Below, in pieces: positions 1 to 11,362 of a DNA stretch of 64,000 nucleotides. The stretch's first letter is position 1. Every line of letters begins with the position of its first letter. The DNA comes from Moniliophthora roreri (lineage: Eukaryota; Basidiomycota; Agaricomycetes; Agaricales; Marasmiaceae): NCBI GenBank assembly GCA_001466705.2, contig LATX02000205.1:1-64000 (forward strand), given 5' to 3'. The notes beneath the pieces were generated by a model, which saw only the letters and a list, made by a program, of their open reading frames with translations, made no database searches and was not told the origin of the DNA. The translations under genes and the position numbers were made by a program.

Positions 1-1172
1 CTTTATTCTGGGATTGAACGATGTATCATGCTATGTCATTGTTGTCAAGCTGTATTCGTGCTGTGTAACTGTTGTATTCCATGCTGTTTGTTAGCTGGTT
101 GGAACTTACCCTAGAACATGGAGAACGGAATGCTCTTGCCTTAGTGACTAACGGCCTTACTCGGGGGAACACTTCCGTCGGTCTTGTGGCGGTGCAAATC
201 ACGAGTCAAGCTGACAATCGCTTGTCTTTTACTTCTCATGTACTTCGGCCAAGCTGTGCCCTATTTTGCCAGATATGTATTCCGGAAGAGTTTTGAAGCA
301 TTCAATCAACACCATGGGAATACTGCATGCAGTAGTACTCTTCTGGGTGCTAGGAACCACGCGGTAAGACGTACGTTGCCCAATAGCAGGAAAGCTGACC
401 CCACGCTTCGATTACAGATTCCAGCGCCACTAATAGGAAAATTCGAAATCCAATCGATATGCATAATCAATAACACGAGCCTCAGCTTGACGTCAAGCAT
501 TCAGGCAGGCAACTAAAGGCCGGCCACGATTCTATATGACATCGTGGAAAATGAAGAGGTACAAATTCCTATTTCATACGACGTGAATTATTATTCCATA
601 TAAGGTATTCAACCGTATCTCTATACCAAAAGTAACGACGTCCCGAAATCATTTCATTTCTTCCTCATTTAGCGTCATGTTGATCATTTCCATTCAGCAG
701 GTCATTGTGGAACTGACTTTTGAGCTACTGACTGACTGTTTATTGAACGGAGGTAGCGTCGCTAAACTGTCAGGCTTGGCAGGTGAGTATCGTTTTCTGC
801 TTTGTAAGTATAGATTTCGTAATCACGCATCTGAGGCGTTCCTTCTGACAGCACTTATGATACTAACTGCCGACTCTCGGAAACGGTTCGGTGCTTCTTC
901 CTTTCGGCTGCTACGTGGAGCAGAAAGTAGATTTTTATATGACCGTAAGGAAGTTCACTTCAGGAGAAACTCCTCTGTATTATGCTCGTCGAGTCACAAA
1001 GCCTTGAAATCATTTGAGCGGAGGATCAGTACGTTTAGCGTTGGATCTTACTACTTGAAAGCGGAGTTGTTTTCGGCGTAGATCAACAGGTTACCCTGAC
1101 TTCTTTTACGACATGGAACGATTTTACTACGGCATTGTTTCTTCCCTTTTCCCTCCCATCCACAACGACCCC
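1..1172. other. intergenic, nothing recognised
   Basis: Short open frames occur on both strands (for example 677-1081 +), but none shows a recognisable motif, a convincing start context or a splice pattern. I see no RNA gene or repeat here. Confidence 0.4.
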
Positions 1173-2439
1173 ATGTCTGACCTTGACTCCGATGCTTTCG
1201 TCAGAGAGATCAACGAGGCATACTTTAATGCATGTAATTTCGAGTCCTTGATGCGAGGTATGGTTCTGGCTCTTGCTGATCTATCATCCTACTGATACCC
1301 ACCCACAGGGATCCACATCGCAGTCCTCATATCAGCTCTTTCGAAGATTTGTGGGTCCCAACGTCTTTCTCTGTGGCCCTCACCATTCATATTCACCTCT
1401 CAGATACCCGACGCCCGCAGCGCTCATCACACACAATGGCTTTCCTTATAATCCTTCTTTTTGTTCTATCAACCATCCATTGCGCTACATTCTGGGCATA
1501 TGTTAGAAGAGCATTCATTGCACGCGGACAAACTGCACAATCGACTGCCGATGCTCTCAACGAGTACCCCGTTTGGTTTACGGGAACGACTGGTGTATCG
1601 GACGCTAATGCAGTGCTGGCAGACTGCATCATAGTGAGAAAACCTATTTGCGCTATTTCAGGTTTCCATCCCTGACCTAAAAGCTGAAAGATTTGGAGAA
1701 CTTGGGTAGTTTGGGGGCAAAACTGGTGGATCATTGTTGTTCCTATCATTTCAACGATGCTTATGACCGGTGCGTCCTAACAAGTTTCCTTCCTCGCTTC
1801 TCTTGACTTATCAACTCCTTCAGCGTTCTCCATCATTGCTATATATCAAACGGTCACCTCCACCTCTTTCGGTGCCGTTGGCGTCGACTACGCAACAGCG
1901 CTCTATTCTTCTACTCTTGCCACAACCATTTTTTGCACCTGTGCCATCGTATATCGCATCGTCACAATCAGTAAAGATAGCAATAATCTTCGAACATATC
2001 GTGGTGTAATGGAGGTCTTCGTTGAATCTTCCGCGTTGTACTGCGTAGCAACGATGTTTGCTCTAATCGCCTATGTTACGAGTGGGCCAGCATCTGAGTA
2101 TGCATCAGCGTTCTGGACGGCTGTTACGGTGCGCTTTAACCCCTACTCATTTCTCAGGGCTTCTGAGCTTAAGATTATTGTTAGGGTATCGCACCAACTC
2201 TTCTTGTTGCACGCGTCGCTAGTGGAGAGGCAAGGCCGGATGATACCTGGGCGCCGTCAGCTTCAACGAGACTGGGTCATCTATCATTCACGGGACGCAG
2301 TACAACAGACGGATACGAGCTTCATACGAATGATGTACCTGCGACCTCGAGAGCTGGCGGATACTCTGATTATGATGAGACAGAGACATCGGCCGTCAAT
2401 AACGATAGTCCGAAGCACGTCAGGGAAGATTCAGTCTAG
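1173..2439 (+). CDS. DUF6533-like seven-helix membrane protein
   Basis: Probable integral membrane protein of the large Agaricomycete family usually left as hypothetical; the biochemical role is unknown. Six coding exons can be threaded with introns at about 1258-1308, 1366-1418, 1638-1687, 1769-1829 and 2129-2184. The joined protein (about 330 residues) carries the family signatures: HCATFWAYVRRAFIARG, then VLADCIIIWRTWVVWG, then an NNLRTYRGVMEVFVESSALY loop and the GIAPTLLVARVASG helix, ending in an acidic tail (YSDYDETET). Successive hydrophobic stretches fit about seven helices. I chose the ATG at 1173 because the sequence just before it is a pyrimidine-rich leader and homologues begin with a similar MSDLD-type start; an in-frame ATG lies at 1113. 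No reading-frame damage is visible. The family call comes from remembered sequence pattern, not a search. Confidence 0.75.
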
Positions 2440-2514
2440 GATATAGTATGACTCAAATTTCATGTGCATATATATTTGGGTTAATGGGATTTAAAACTAG
2501 CGTGATTACCAAAC

Positions 2515-2537
2515 GGGGGGGGGGGGGGGGGGGGGGG
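2515..2537. repeat. poly-G tract (23 G)
   Basis: Uninterrupted run of 23 G on the plus strand, between the membrane protein gene and the MITE. It could be a genuine homopolymer or an assembly artefact. Confidence 0.9.
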
Positions 2538-2683
2538 CTGCTGAACTGGCACTTGCCAAGATGGCCGGTAATTCGGTGATTACGGTGATTCTGATGCCAC
2601 TTGTTCCGCTCGCTCAATTGCTGACCGGATGTCCTGAGAATAGTTGCCCACTTTTGACTCGCACATGCTGCGGGCTGGCATTG

Positions 2684-2880
2684 CACACCGGAATTGGAAA
2701 AAATGTGCCCGAAGGAATCGCGTGCAATTCTTCCTGAAAAGTAAGGTTTTCCCCTGAGCTAATACACCGGAACTGGATTTCAGCCCAAGAGGGAAGTTTT
2801 GGGAAGTTTTCCGCTCAGTCTTGATTTATCGCAATTCTACGCCCAATTTCCCCGAGCAGATTTTTTCCAATTCCGGTGTG
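2684..2880. mobile_element. 197-bp MITE with perfect terminal inverted repeats
   Basis: The first 21 bases (2684-2704, beginning CACACCGGAATTGG) are the exact reverse complement of the last 21 (2860-2880, ending CCAATTCCGGTGTG). A degenerate internal copy of the end (ACACCGGAACTGGA) sits near 2763. There is no coding capacity. These are the hallmarks of a non-autonomous DNA transposon; the superfamily is uncertain because no clear target-site duplication is visible at the edges. Confidence 0.75.
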
Positions 2881-3271
2881 AAGATGTGGTGAAAGTGATA
2901 AGATAATCACTTCGGCTACGCCAAGGATGTGGAGCTTTATCTCCATTTAACCTACCCATCCGAAAGGCCTACATGTGATCTACAGTACATATCGCGTTGA
3001 GGGAATTTCCAAATGCATTTGGAACGTGTAAAGAATTTGGACCGGGAGTAGTGCTCGACGCCAAGGAACACCCAAATGAATTCGAATTTCTTAACTAAAG
3101 TAGCTCGAAGCGGCTGACCTTGCCTTCCTGGCCTGGGAATCTTCCTGTGCTAAAGTCCAAGGGAGCCGTTAAAGGATACGCCTGATTGCAGTCTTGGACA
3201 CGAGTACCCTGGCGTAACCTGCTGATTTTTGGGAGCCTGTACACCGCGGAAGAAGTGCTGTACCGACTTTT
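2881..3271. other. intergenic, nothing recognised
   Basis: No credible ORF, RNA or repeat seen between the MITE and the tRNA terminator. Confidence 0.4.
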
Positions 3272-3281
3272 AAAAAAAAAA
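3272..3281 (-). terminator. RNA polymerase III terminator for tRNA-Arg
   Basis: Ten A on the plus strand read as ten T on the minus strand, about 24 bases past the 3' end of the tRNA. This is the normal Pol III stop signal. Confidence 0.8.
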
Positions 3282-3304
3282 TTATGCTAAGAAGACTAAT
3301 TATC

Positions 3305-3403
3305 AACCCACGGCGGGACTCGAACCCGCAACCTCCAGATTACTTATTCAACGGTGATCGTTGTAATAGAAGTCTGACGTCATAACCATTAGACAACGCG
3401 GGC
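3305..3403 (-). tRNA. tRNA-Arg (anticodon UCU) with 26-nt intron
   Basis: Read on the minus strand, the acceptor strands GCCCGCG and CGTGGGT pair over 7 bp with two G.U pairs. The D-arm region is TTGTCTAATGGTTATGACG. The anticodon stem TCAGA/TCTGG closes a CTTCTAA loop once a 26-base intron, placed one base 3' of the anticodon, is removed. The T arm GTTGCGGGTTCGAGTCCCGC is perfect and contains the B box. Mature length is about 73 nt. Anticodon TCT gives Arg. A T run follows downstream. The position of the intron is the canonical one for eukaryotic nuclear tRNAs. Confidence 0.93.
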
Positions 3404-4843
3404 TTTGCCTCCTTATTCAAAATTTTTGGCATAGCTCCGTGCGATTGACAGAACGCATGTGTACTGAACGAGGAAGAAACGGGCGCAGCGTTCATGAGCA
3501 GAGATGAGAGACTGAGTCGCACCAATACCTTCGAGAACAGGATAAAGGTTTACCTCCGCAGAGTTCATAAGCGTTTCCGTTTGAAATACCGCATAGCATT
3601 ACCATCCATCCAATCCACATGAAGCTTCCCTCTGGAGACTTGAAGCTCCAAAGTATGGTTTTTGCAGGATTCCCTGCGATGTCCTGCTCGATTCCAGGTA
3701 TCGACGGCTTGTTTCACGTCGTCAGTCCACGCCTCATCACCTCTCGTGCTCACCTGCTCAACCCCGGAAGGAGGTGGTGTACCCACAGAACCCCAGAAGA
3801 CGAAGAAAGATACTCGAGGAAAGATGACGCGGTTCTGAGGCAGAATCTATGGGATAAATGAGACTGGATGATCTGTTCCATCATGGCGGTAGCAGGTGGA
3901 TGAAGGAAGATATACGATGTTTCTAAAGAACGGCCGTGAAAGATAATGAATGAATCCCAGTACTTGAACAGGGAGCTTTCAAATGTTGTTATGGAAGGGA
4001 ATAGCGTTCAGGGTATTGAAGCAGGTGCAAATTTCGCGTGAAAATCAGGTGTTGGGGGCGACTGGTACAAAGGGTCAGCGAACGAGAGAGACCACTATGA
4101 GCTGGGAACGTACCAGATCCAACGCCCTATTTCTCAGCCCCTTCGTCTACCGCAGGACGTGAATAGCCTGTTCTGTCGCGGCGTCAGCTCTGGCATACAC
4201 ACATAAGGGGTGACATGCCTGACTTGCTAATGCTTGTGAGTTGGTTGGCAGTGCAAGCGTTGTGAATGGTACGCATTTGGAGATGGAATATTCCGACGCT
4301 TTCGTGGTGCAATAGCCTAGATAGGACTGAGAAATCTAACAGTGCTAACGCCAAGATTATACTCTACTTTCACCCAAGAGATAGCGCATTCGGAGAGTAT
4401 GTCGTCTTTCACAGCAGAATCGAATGTCGGGATCAGAAGAAATAATTGAAAGGTTGGGATTGGCGGTCTGCTTCGAAAATCTGATAGTTAGGCCCAGCCC
4501 TAGATACCCGTCAATCCAACAGAGCAAACACCAAGCAGTAGCAGAACGTACCATATCTCAAATTTCTCAAGCAAAAACTAGGCATACAAGGTCAAAGGAT
4601 GACGCTTCTTGCAGCTACCAGGGGATCGAGAGTTGACAGATATAAACATTAGCACCGACACCAATGTCTTGCCAATGTCGATCTGGACTCACTTTTAGCT
4701 CCCATTCCGTGCCAAGCATCCAGCGGAGAATCCAAGCGGGAGGGAAACGAAAGCATGAGGAGGAGGCGAAGGAAGCATGCAGGTTCGATGATTACTCGGT
4801 AACGCGCATGAAAACGTGGTGTCCTGACACATGTTCCGCAGCA

Positions 4844-4855
4844 GTGCACGGACCA
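4844..4855 (-). promoter_or_regulatory. recurrent 12-mer, 11/12 match
   Basis: Plus strand reads GTGCACGGACCA. On the minus strand it is followed by an ACATGTGT box and then CCACGTTTTC and pyrimidine-rich sequence, the same order as in the other copies. No clear gene lies downstream on the minus strand. Confidence 0.4.
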
Positions 4856-5388
4856 AAAGAGTTTCTTTCCCCGAAACCGGGTAGCCTATCTTGCGCTTAT
4901 CTTGAGCTTATCCTATGCTTTCGCCATAGTCCCCATTCTCGAGTCAATTTCGCTTTCGGCGCGCCATCTTTGCAGGGCCTAGCATTGTGATCCACCTCTC
5001 ATCTCGCTTTTCACTCTGGTATACAATTGATAACACTTACTGCGACTGGCTTAGTTCTGGTGCAAATCTATATCTGACATTGCGCAGACTCAAAAACAGA
5101 AATGCTTCTGCCAGTTCTGGCTAAATCCGATGGAAATTCTTGCTTCAAATAAATGAATCCTTCAATATCCACCTATTGCGCAGCTACGTAATCTCCTTGC
5201 ATATAGGGTTGACTTACTAAATTGATGGCATGGCATACAGAATGTCTCCGGCAAACGCCATCGGTTCTTGTCCATCATCCACGATCATCTCCCTAGAAGT
5301 AAGAAACTGCTCCTCCTTTCTGAAGCTAGCTAACGGCAGGATAATATTTTTGACAAAGAGCAAGGTTTAGTACCTCCCTATCCACACC

Positions 5389-5400
5389 ACGCACGGACCA
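5389..5400 (-). promoter_or_regulatory. recurrent 12-mer, 11/12 match
   Basis: Plus strand reads ACGCACGGACCA. The flanking composite is poor here, so this may be a chance or decayed copy. Confidence 0.3.
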
Positions 5401-5874
5401 AATTCGACCACGATGTTGACCCTCCATTCAGTTTCTTCACAGGACGTTCTCCCGCAAACAGACTTTAGAGGGTCTTGAACTCGGTGGCGTATCGGAATGA
5501 ACCATGCTCAGATCGTATGTATGACTCCCGAGTTGCATCCCACGTCAACGGTCGGATGGCCACCCTTACACCCCCAACAGTCTATGATCTCGATCTAGAT
5601 GTCAGACGTGAGTTCAAAAAATCCACGACATTTTTTCTGTTCCTTTATCCCGTCATGTCCCCCCTCCCTCTAAGGCCACCAGGACCCTCCCTAGGCCTGA
5701 ATCCAGCACGGGAGGGGTTTGGAACATCCAAGCTGCCAAAAGTTGCTTCTTTGCTCAGGGTCCGCTCACGTAACAGAATCCTCAGAATCGTACGGGGACA
5801 AGCTCGTTATGGTATCATGTCTGACGTCTGGATTCGAGAATATATATGGTTATATGGTTGGTGGTGTAGTCAGG

Positions 5875-5884
5875 TATATAAAAG
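5875..5884 (+). promoter_or_regulatory. TATA box of P450 copy 1
   Basis: TATATAAAAGG lies 115-125 bases before the start codon, with a predicted 5'UTR intron (about 5941-5991) between. The same arrangement is found in front of the second P450 and in the P450 pseudogene. Confidence 0.7.
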
Positions 5885-5998
5885 GCGGCCCAGATAATCG
5901 TCTAGTACCCTGCATTTTCACATTCCGTCTTTGACATTCGGTGTGTTTGCATCCACCGTGTTACTGCTGCTGTATTTAATCAATATTTCAGAACATCC

Positions 5999-8168
5999 AT
6001 GACTATTGTTACAATGGCATCTCTTGTCTATGTACTATTATCAGTCTGCGCATGGATAATCTATCTAAACCTCAACTCCAAACGACCGGGAAACTTGCCG
6101 CCTGGTCCGAAGGGCTACCCGTTCGTAGGCAATGTTTTTCAGATAGACAGGAATCAACTCTGGAATACACTTGTCAAATGGAAGAGGGAATACGGTGCGT
6201 AGTAACAGTCCTGCCCCAACTAGTCATAACTCTCATTTTCAAACACAACTGGCTAGGTGACATCGTTTACTTTCGACTATTCAACCAGAATATCATCGTG
6301 TTGAATTCGGGGCGGGTAGCTGGGGATATACTCGATCGTCGTGCAGCCAATTACTCCAAGCGACCTCGAATGCCTGTTGTAAATTACCTGACAGGCGGTT
6401 TAGATATGGTGTTGATGGATTATGGCAATACGTAGGTCTATGTCTTACTCTACCTTTCAATCCGAGTCTTCACATTCGATTGCTAACAGGTGGCGCTCCA
6501 TGCGTTGCGCGGTGCATGAGACCTTAAACTCTAAGGCTAGTGCGCGGTACCACCCAATCCAAATGCGTAAAGGTATCCAATATGCAATCGATCTTTTGGA
6601 TGATGCAGATAAATGGCATTCACATACTGATCAGTACGATAATTCTCTTGATTTCATGGTGACCCTCATTGACTCAAATATTTATGAATAGGTTTACCTC
6701 GTCCGAAGTCGCATCTGTGATATACAGCGACCAGTCCAACAATCATGCCATTATCCAGGACTTGTCCGGTCTCATAGACGATGCCTCTGCAGCTACGGCG
6801 CCAGGAAAGTATCTCGCAAATCATATTTCCATGCTTGAGCATGTTCCGGATTTCCTAGCAAAGTGGAAACGAGAAATGAAAGCGAAATACTGCATGTATA
6901 CAACAAGGCTGCTCAACCATTTTCTTACCATCAAGCAGATGATGGTGGTATGTTCTATCTCATGTGCACGGGAACCAAACTAATTGTTACTTGTATTTCT
7001 TCACCTGCAGAAACAAGATGTCAACCCTTGTTTCTGTAGTATGCTTGTGGAAACACATGAGCGTCACGGTCTAGATGACCTCAAATCTGCTTGGTTGGCA
7101 GCAACATTATAGTAAGTGACTGAGAGCGCTATACTACTTGCCATGTGCTCAGTTCAAATCGTTCCTCGTCCCAGTTTAGCGGGATACGAAACGGTCGGCT
7201 GTTTGACATCAAACTTATTCATTCATCTTTGATTCCTTGTAGACGGCGACTACTTTGAAATGGTTGATCGTCGCCATGATCGCCTTTCCCGAAGTTCAAC
7301 GTAAAGCTCAAGAAGAACTCGATACAGTGATTGGGCGAAGTAGGATCCCAACTTTGCAAGATATGGACAATCTTCCTTACATGCGTGCAGTCATGAAGGA
7401 GGTATGAATATATCATAACCTTTTGATATGACGTGGGAAACTCACCTCTGGCTCGGATACAAGGTATTGAGATGGCGACCACCTATCCCAATCAGTGTTG
7501 TCCATGCTTCTCTAGAGGTGATGAGTGCATCGCTTCCTCGATACCTTTATGGGCGTGAGCTCAATCTGAAGTTTACAGGATGATATATATGAGGGTTACT
7601 ACATCCCGAAAGGCAGCTGGATCATGCCGAACATTCTGTGAGTTTCGTGGTACAACCAGTATTGCTGCCCTCCTGATACTTTGATTAGATCCATGAACCA
7701 CGATCCAGCGACGTACGGACAAGATCCGGATGTGTTCAGACCTGAAAGATTTTTGAAAGAAGATGGAACGCATAAACCTTCACCTCCCGATACCAAAGAT
7801 GAAGGTCATTACTCATTTGGTTTTGGACGTAGGTGTGTATCCCAAGGTTTTCTTCGACATTCAGAAATAGTTAAACCTGCTCTCCAGGATCTGTCCAGGA
7901 AGATATCTCACATCTAATACCTTGCTCACATTTGCTATTGTACTATGGGCTACACAACTCAAGCCTGGAACAGATGCCAGCGGAAGGGAAATACCACCAA
8001 GCACTCGTGGGGAAGCTTCGGGCATTCTCAGGTGAGTAACATGACACGATGAAACGGGGATTATTCTAATTATCACATAGTCGACCGTCGGTGTACAAAA
8101 TATCATCTCGACCTCGTTTCCCCGGTGCTCAGGACATACTTAAGATGGCAAAGGAAGAATGGATTTAG
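5999..8168 (+). CDS. cytochrome P450 monooxygenase (copy 1)
   Basis: Membrane-anchored heme-thiolate monooxygenase, acting at the ER on an unknown small molecule. The protein starts with a single hydrophobic anchor (SLVYVLLSVCAWIIYL) and the proline hinge LPPGPKGYPFVGN. Downstream are an I-helix LAGYET, the EXXR motif in KEVLRWRPP, the PERF motif in FRPERF, and the heme loop FGFGRRICPGRYL with the cysteine ligand; the heme codons are split across an intron. It ends FPGAQDILKMAKEEWI and a stop. About 11-12 exons are needed, with a 5'UTR intron just before the ATG. All exon joins I tested keep the frame, so it looks intact. Protein about 500 residues, normal for the family. It is a close paralogue of the gene at 16312-18472 and of the fragment at 52244-52942. 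I do not assign a CYP family. Confidence 0.9.
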
Positions 8169-8693
8169 GCGTTCGAAATGTAATCTCGACGGTACGATAA
8201 CTCGATATACTATATAAGTATATTTCGTATAATATTAGTGCGAGCCGAAGAACACATTCTTGCCGCATTCCGGATTAGATTCGCTCATTTTTTTTTTTGT
8301 GAAATCGGATTCATCAAATGGCTTGAAAAACCACGATACAATTCTTACATACAGGAGATCATTATAGTTGATAGACAAAAGGCGTCGGGACTTGCCAGAG
8401 GCGTCCCGTGTGTCGTGAGCACAATAGTTACGATAGTATCGCTTGGTCTCCTTAAAGACCGATGAGTTTCTCTTAAGATCACCCGTACTCGTCCGATGGA
8501 AACGGTACGATGGATAATAGTGATAATTGCGCCTGTAGTTAGATCGTATGTAACTTTTCAAACGTGTATTTGCGCCTAGATATGTGAATGATAAAAGGTA
8601 TGATCAAGATGTTCAGTTATAATTTGAATACAAATTATGTATATTATTATCTGAGCCAAAGCAGCGACAACACACGGAGGAATTGGTGAGGAC
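8169..8693. other. intergenic, nothing recognised
   Basis: AT-rich spacer between convergent genes; overlapping frames on both strands (for example 8235-8561 -) have no recognised motif. Confidence 0.4.
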
Positions 8694-9087
8694 TCAATAG
8701 CGATGGTGTTTGGGTTGGTATCCGCTATGATTTGGGTTATAATGCCCGCTTTGGTTTGGGTTATCAGATTGCTCGCAGGATGTGCACCATTTCGCGGTGA
8801 ATCGTGTAATGGTTTCCGAGCGATCAGGACCGTAAAGCTGAAAGGTGAACGAATGAGAACCACATGTTGAGGTACAACGCAGGATGCACCGTGTTGCAAT
8901 GTTCCGACTGACAATAGCTGGGATGGCTACTCGAGAGAGCGCAATCACGGCTACTACAATCAACCTTTCCAACGTTTCTAGTCTTCACGTAGTGACCACA
9001 GCCGTACTGGATGCCTTCGCTGGACTAGAGGGTTAGAAAATGCTCTCATTACCGGGATAAGATTACTTACGAGTCGTGTTGGCACAT
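8694..9087 (-). pseudogene. small Cys-rich Agaricomycete protein, probable frameshift
   Basis: Matches an uncharacterised family of short Cys-rich proteins of mushroom fungi (function unknown, possibly metal binding). Exon 1 gives MCQHDS. After an intron the next exon reads EGIQYGCGHYVKTRNVG then KVDCSSRDCAL. The following SSSHPSYCQSEHCNT lies in another frame, so about two bases appear to be missing in the CTCTC stretch near 8945. A clean 51-nt intron then leads to LYGPDRSETITRFTAKWCTSC, the conserved end of the family. The tail is Asn/His/Pro-rich. A TATA box lies 150 bases upstream. Either the gene is a recent pseudogene or the assembly has a 2-base error in a dinucleotide run. The family is recalled, not searched. 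Confidence 0.6.
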
Positions 9088-9239
9088 TCTTTTCGTGTGT
9101 CTTGTGGTCAATGACGAGGAATCCTGCGACTATATCTGTCTAGAGGTCAAAATTCTGTTCATCTAAGTCAGAGCGAACCACGCACTGAATTCGAGCGTTG
9201 ATATGAGAGAGGAATGTCACTCCAAGATTCCATGTAGAC

Positions 9240-9247
9240 CTTTTATA
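9240..9247 (-). promoter_or_regulatory. TATA box for the Cys-rich gene
   Basis: Minus strand reads TATAAAAG about 155 bases before the ATG at 9087. Confidence 0.5.
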
Positions 9248-9786
9248 GAACAACCCCATCCACCGTCCACGGCAGGCCGCGGCTGCGGTTGGATTTGGAC
9301 AAAAGTCATAAGTGGCGGTCAACGTCATGGGCCGCTTGGAGAAAGTGGACCACATGCAATCATTGGGAACGTCGAACAATTACAATAGAAGTGAACGGAT
9401 ATGGCCATGAACGCCATCGTGACTCAGAGAAGGAAAGAACAGATCAGCACCATATTCTCGATGCAAGGATTATGGATTTTAATAGTTAGATATCCAAACC
9501 TGTTTACCTATGTAATGATCGAACTTGAAGAGACGGTGTAACACTATCAGATTCTATGTCCGAATATCTTTCCGGTTGAGACAAGGATTCCATCTCATCC
9601 CCTTGCTCGTTCTGAACCCGCGTTCGGATTACTTCCCATCATATTTTGTATGCCATGGGTATTCAGCGTGAGGAAGTAGATGGCGTTTCATTGGTTCGGT
9701 ATGTGATCTCGGGGAGGAGAGGATTGCGTAGAGGGGGCAACGAATGCAGTGAGGTTGAGAACGACGGAGGAATAAGCATTACTATT
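9248..9786. other. intergenic, nothing recognised
   Basis: No supported gene. Short frames at 9289-9489 and on the minus strand show no motif. Confidence 0.4.
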
Positions 9787-10011
9787 AGCATTTCGAGCAC
9801 TTCGCACGAGGGTGTGACCTGTGACCGGGAAAATGAAATTTTGGTTTCGACCACTCGCCACGCCGCCTATGACATCGCAAAATTGCCATTTTGGGCCGGA
9901 TTTTTCTCGGTATTTTGCCAACAAAGCACTCCAAGGATTCGACCAAGCTCGTGAGGACCAGTGACTGTCGTGACTACTCACACAAAAACGCGCCCTCAGT
10001 GACCCGTGACG
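9787..10011. repeat. dispersed repeat, copy 1 (about 225 bp)
   Basis: Closely similar to 24603-24849. Shared blocks include GTGTGACCTGTGACCGGGAA near the left end, GGTTTCGACCACTCGCCACG in the middle and GTGAGGACCAGTGACTGTCG plus CGCGCCCTCAGTGACCCG at the right end. Copy 1 lacks about 20 bases present in copy 2. No coding potential; likely a small non-autonomous transposon. Confidence 0.75.
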
Positions 10012-11362
10012 TTCGAAGTCCTCAAAATGCTACAGTAGATTTGATGAGCCCGTATTCGTACCTTTGGAAATCTATGGCAGTATTTTACTCGGTGTTCAGG
10101 GGACGCTTTGAGAAGGAATTTGTCGATATCCTTCGCCATTCCCGGTGCTGCCTTGATCTGCCCACTGTATCCAAACCACGATGGCGTGCATCTGAAACTC
10201 AGCCATCAGAAAGGCCCTAAGTTAATATGTGAACGAGAATCTTACTTGATCACGGGGCATAATCTTCGGCTCTGAAAGATCATGGAGGTAGAAAGCAAGA
10301 AGCGATTAGCGCTGTTTAAATTTGCTGGCAGGCGTTTGTGTCACGACTCAGTCACACTGTGACCGGCTTTTTTTTGTACCGTGATTTCGCTCGTCTCGTT
10401 CTCCGGCTCCCTGGCCAGGAAGCCACAACCCCGCCGCAGTGTTCTCCCATCCGCTACCTTCCGATTTCTCAGTACGAAAAAGAGAGAATCGTGGGCCCAT
10501 CTACGTATCACGGTGATAGCCAACGCCTCAACGCTCTTACCCGATGGAGAAAGACTGCGAATGAATTAGCTCGATTTCCCACGTAAATGAGTTCAAATAC
10601 GAGAGCAGGGTATTATGATGGATAGACGTCTTGCACGAGTTGCCACAAGTAATAACAAGAAATATATGGTAAGGTGCGTGTACAACTTCCGTCTGTCCCT
10701 CGCCCTATTATGCAACATTCCTCCCCTCATCAGTGACCGCCACTTTCTCAAACCTAGATCTTACAGCATCCCGGTGATTTGCTTTGTTTCCGTTCACAGG
10801 GAAATTATAATTCTTCTGTAACAAATCTGCGTCAACTTCACGAGGGACCTTATGCTCGGTGTATATTCAAAATAACAGGGCAAATGATCCATGTAAGTAA
10901 TTGGAGTGGGAAGAAGACCCTATGAATTGTCTTACATCTTCGGTCTATATACCGACTGACTACTATTTCAGGAATGCATTCAGGACGATGGATAGTCTGA
11001 GCCGAAGCCTATACTCGAAAAACAGTGCGCGGAACAAATCAAGTGCCGAGTCTTAGTCTCCATTCTATCTGTCAGCGGAGCATAACCTGACACTCGTGCC
11101 CCCTGGTCGAGCCCATTAGCCATAGTCACTGGCCAACGATCGTGACTTTCTTGACGGCAATATTTTCAATCCGACTATTCTGTAAAAGCCATTCGTCGCA
11201 CAACAGGAACGATTCAAGGTACTGGCGGTCAGCCCTGGAACGCCACATCTAAATGAGGTACGCTCCATGGTTGCCAGAATCTATATAACGGGTTCGAACC
11301 TCCAGCACCTATCACGTCTACACTACATCTTCTCTCGCAATCACTTCTGAACCGCACTCGCC
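10012..11362. other. intergenic, nothing recognised
   Basis: No recognisable gene. A weak TATA-like TATATAACGG lies near 11280, just upstream of the next gene. Confidence 0.4.

Larger units (their letters stand above)
3404..5874. other. intergenic, unidentified ORFs only
   Basis: The only frames of note are a 73-codon minus-strand frame at 3565-3786 (acidic/basic, no recognised motif) and a 140-codon plus frame at 5475-5897 that overlaps the P450 promoter. Neither resembles a known family. Two copies of the recurrent GCGCACGGACCA-like motif lie here (4844-4855 and 5389-5400). Confidence 0.35.
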
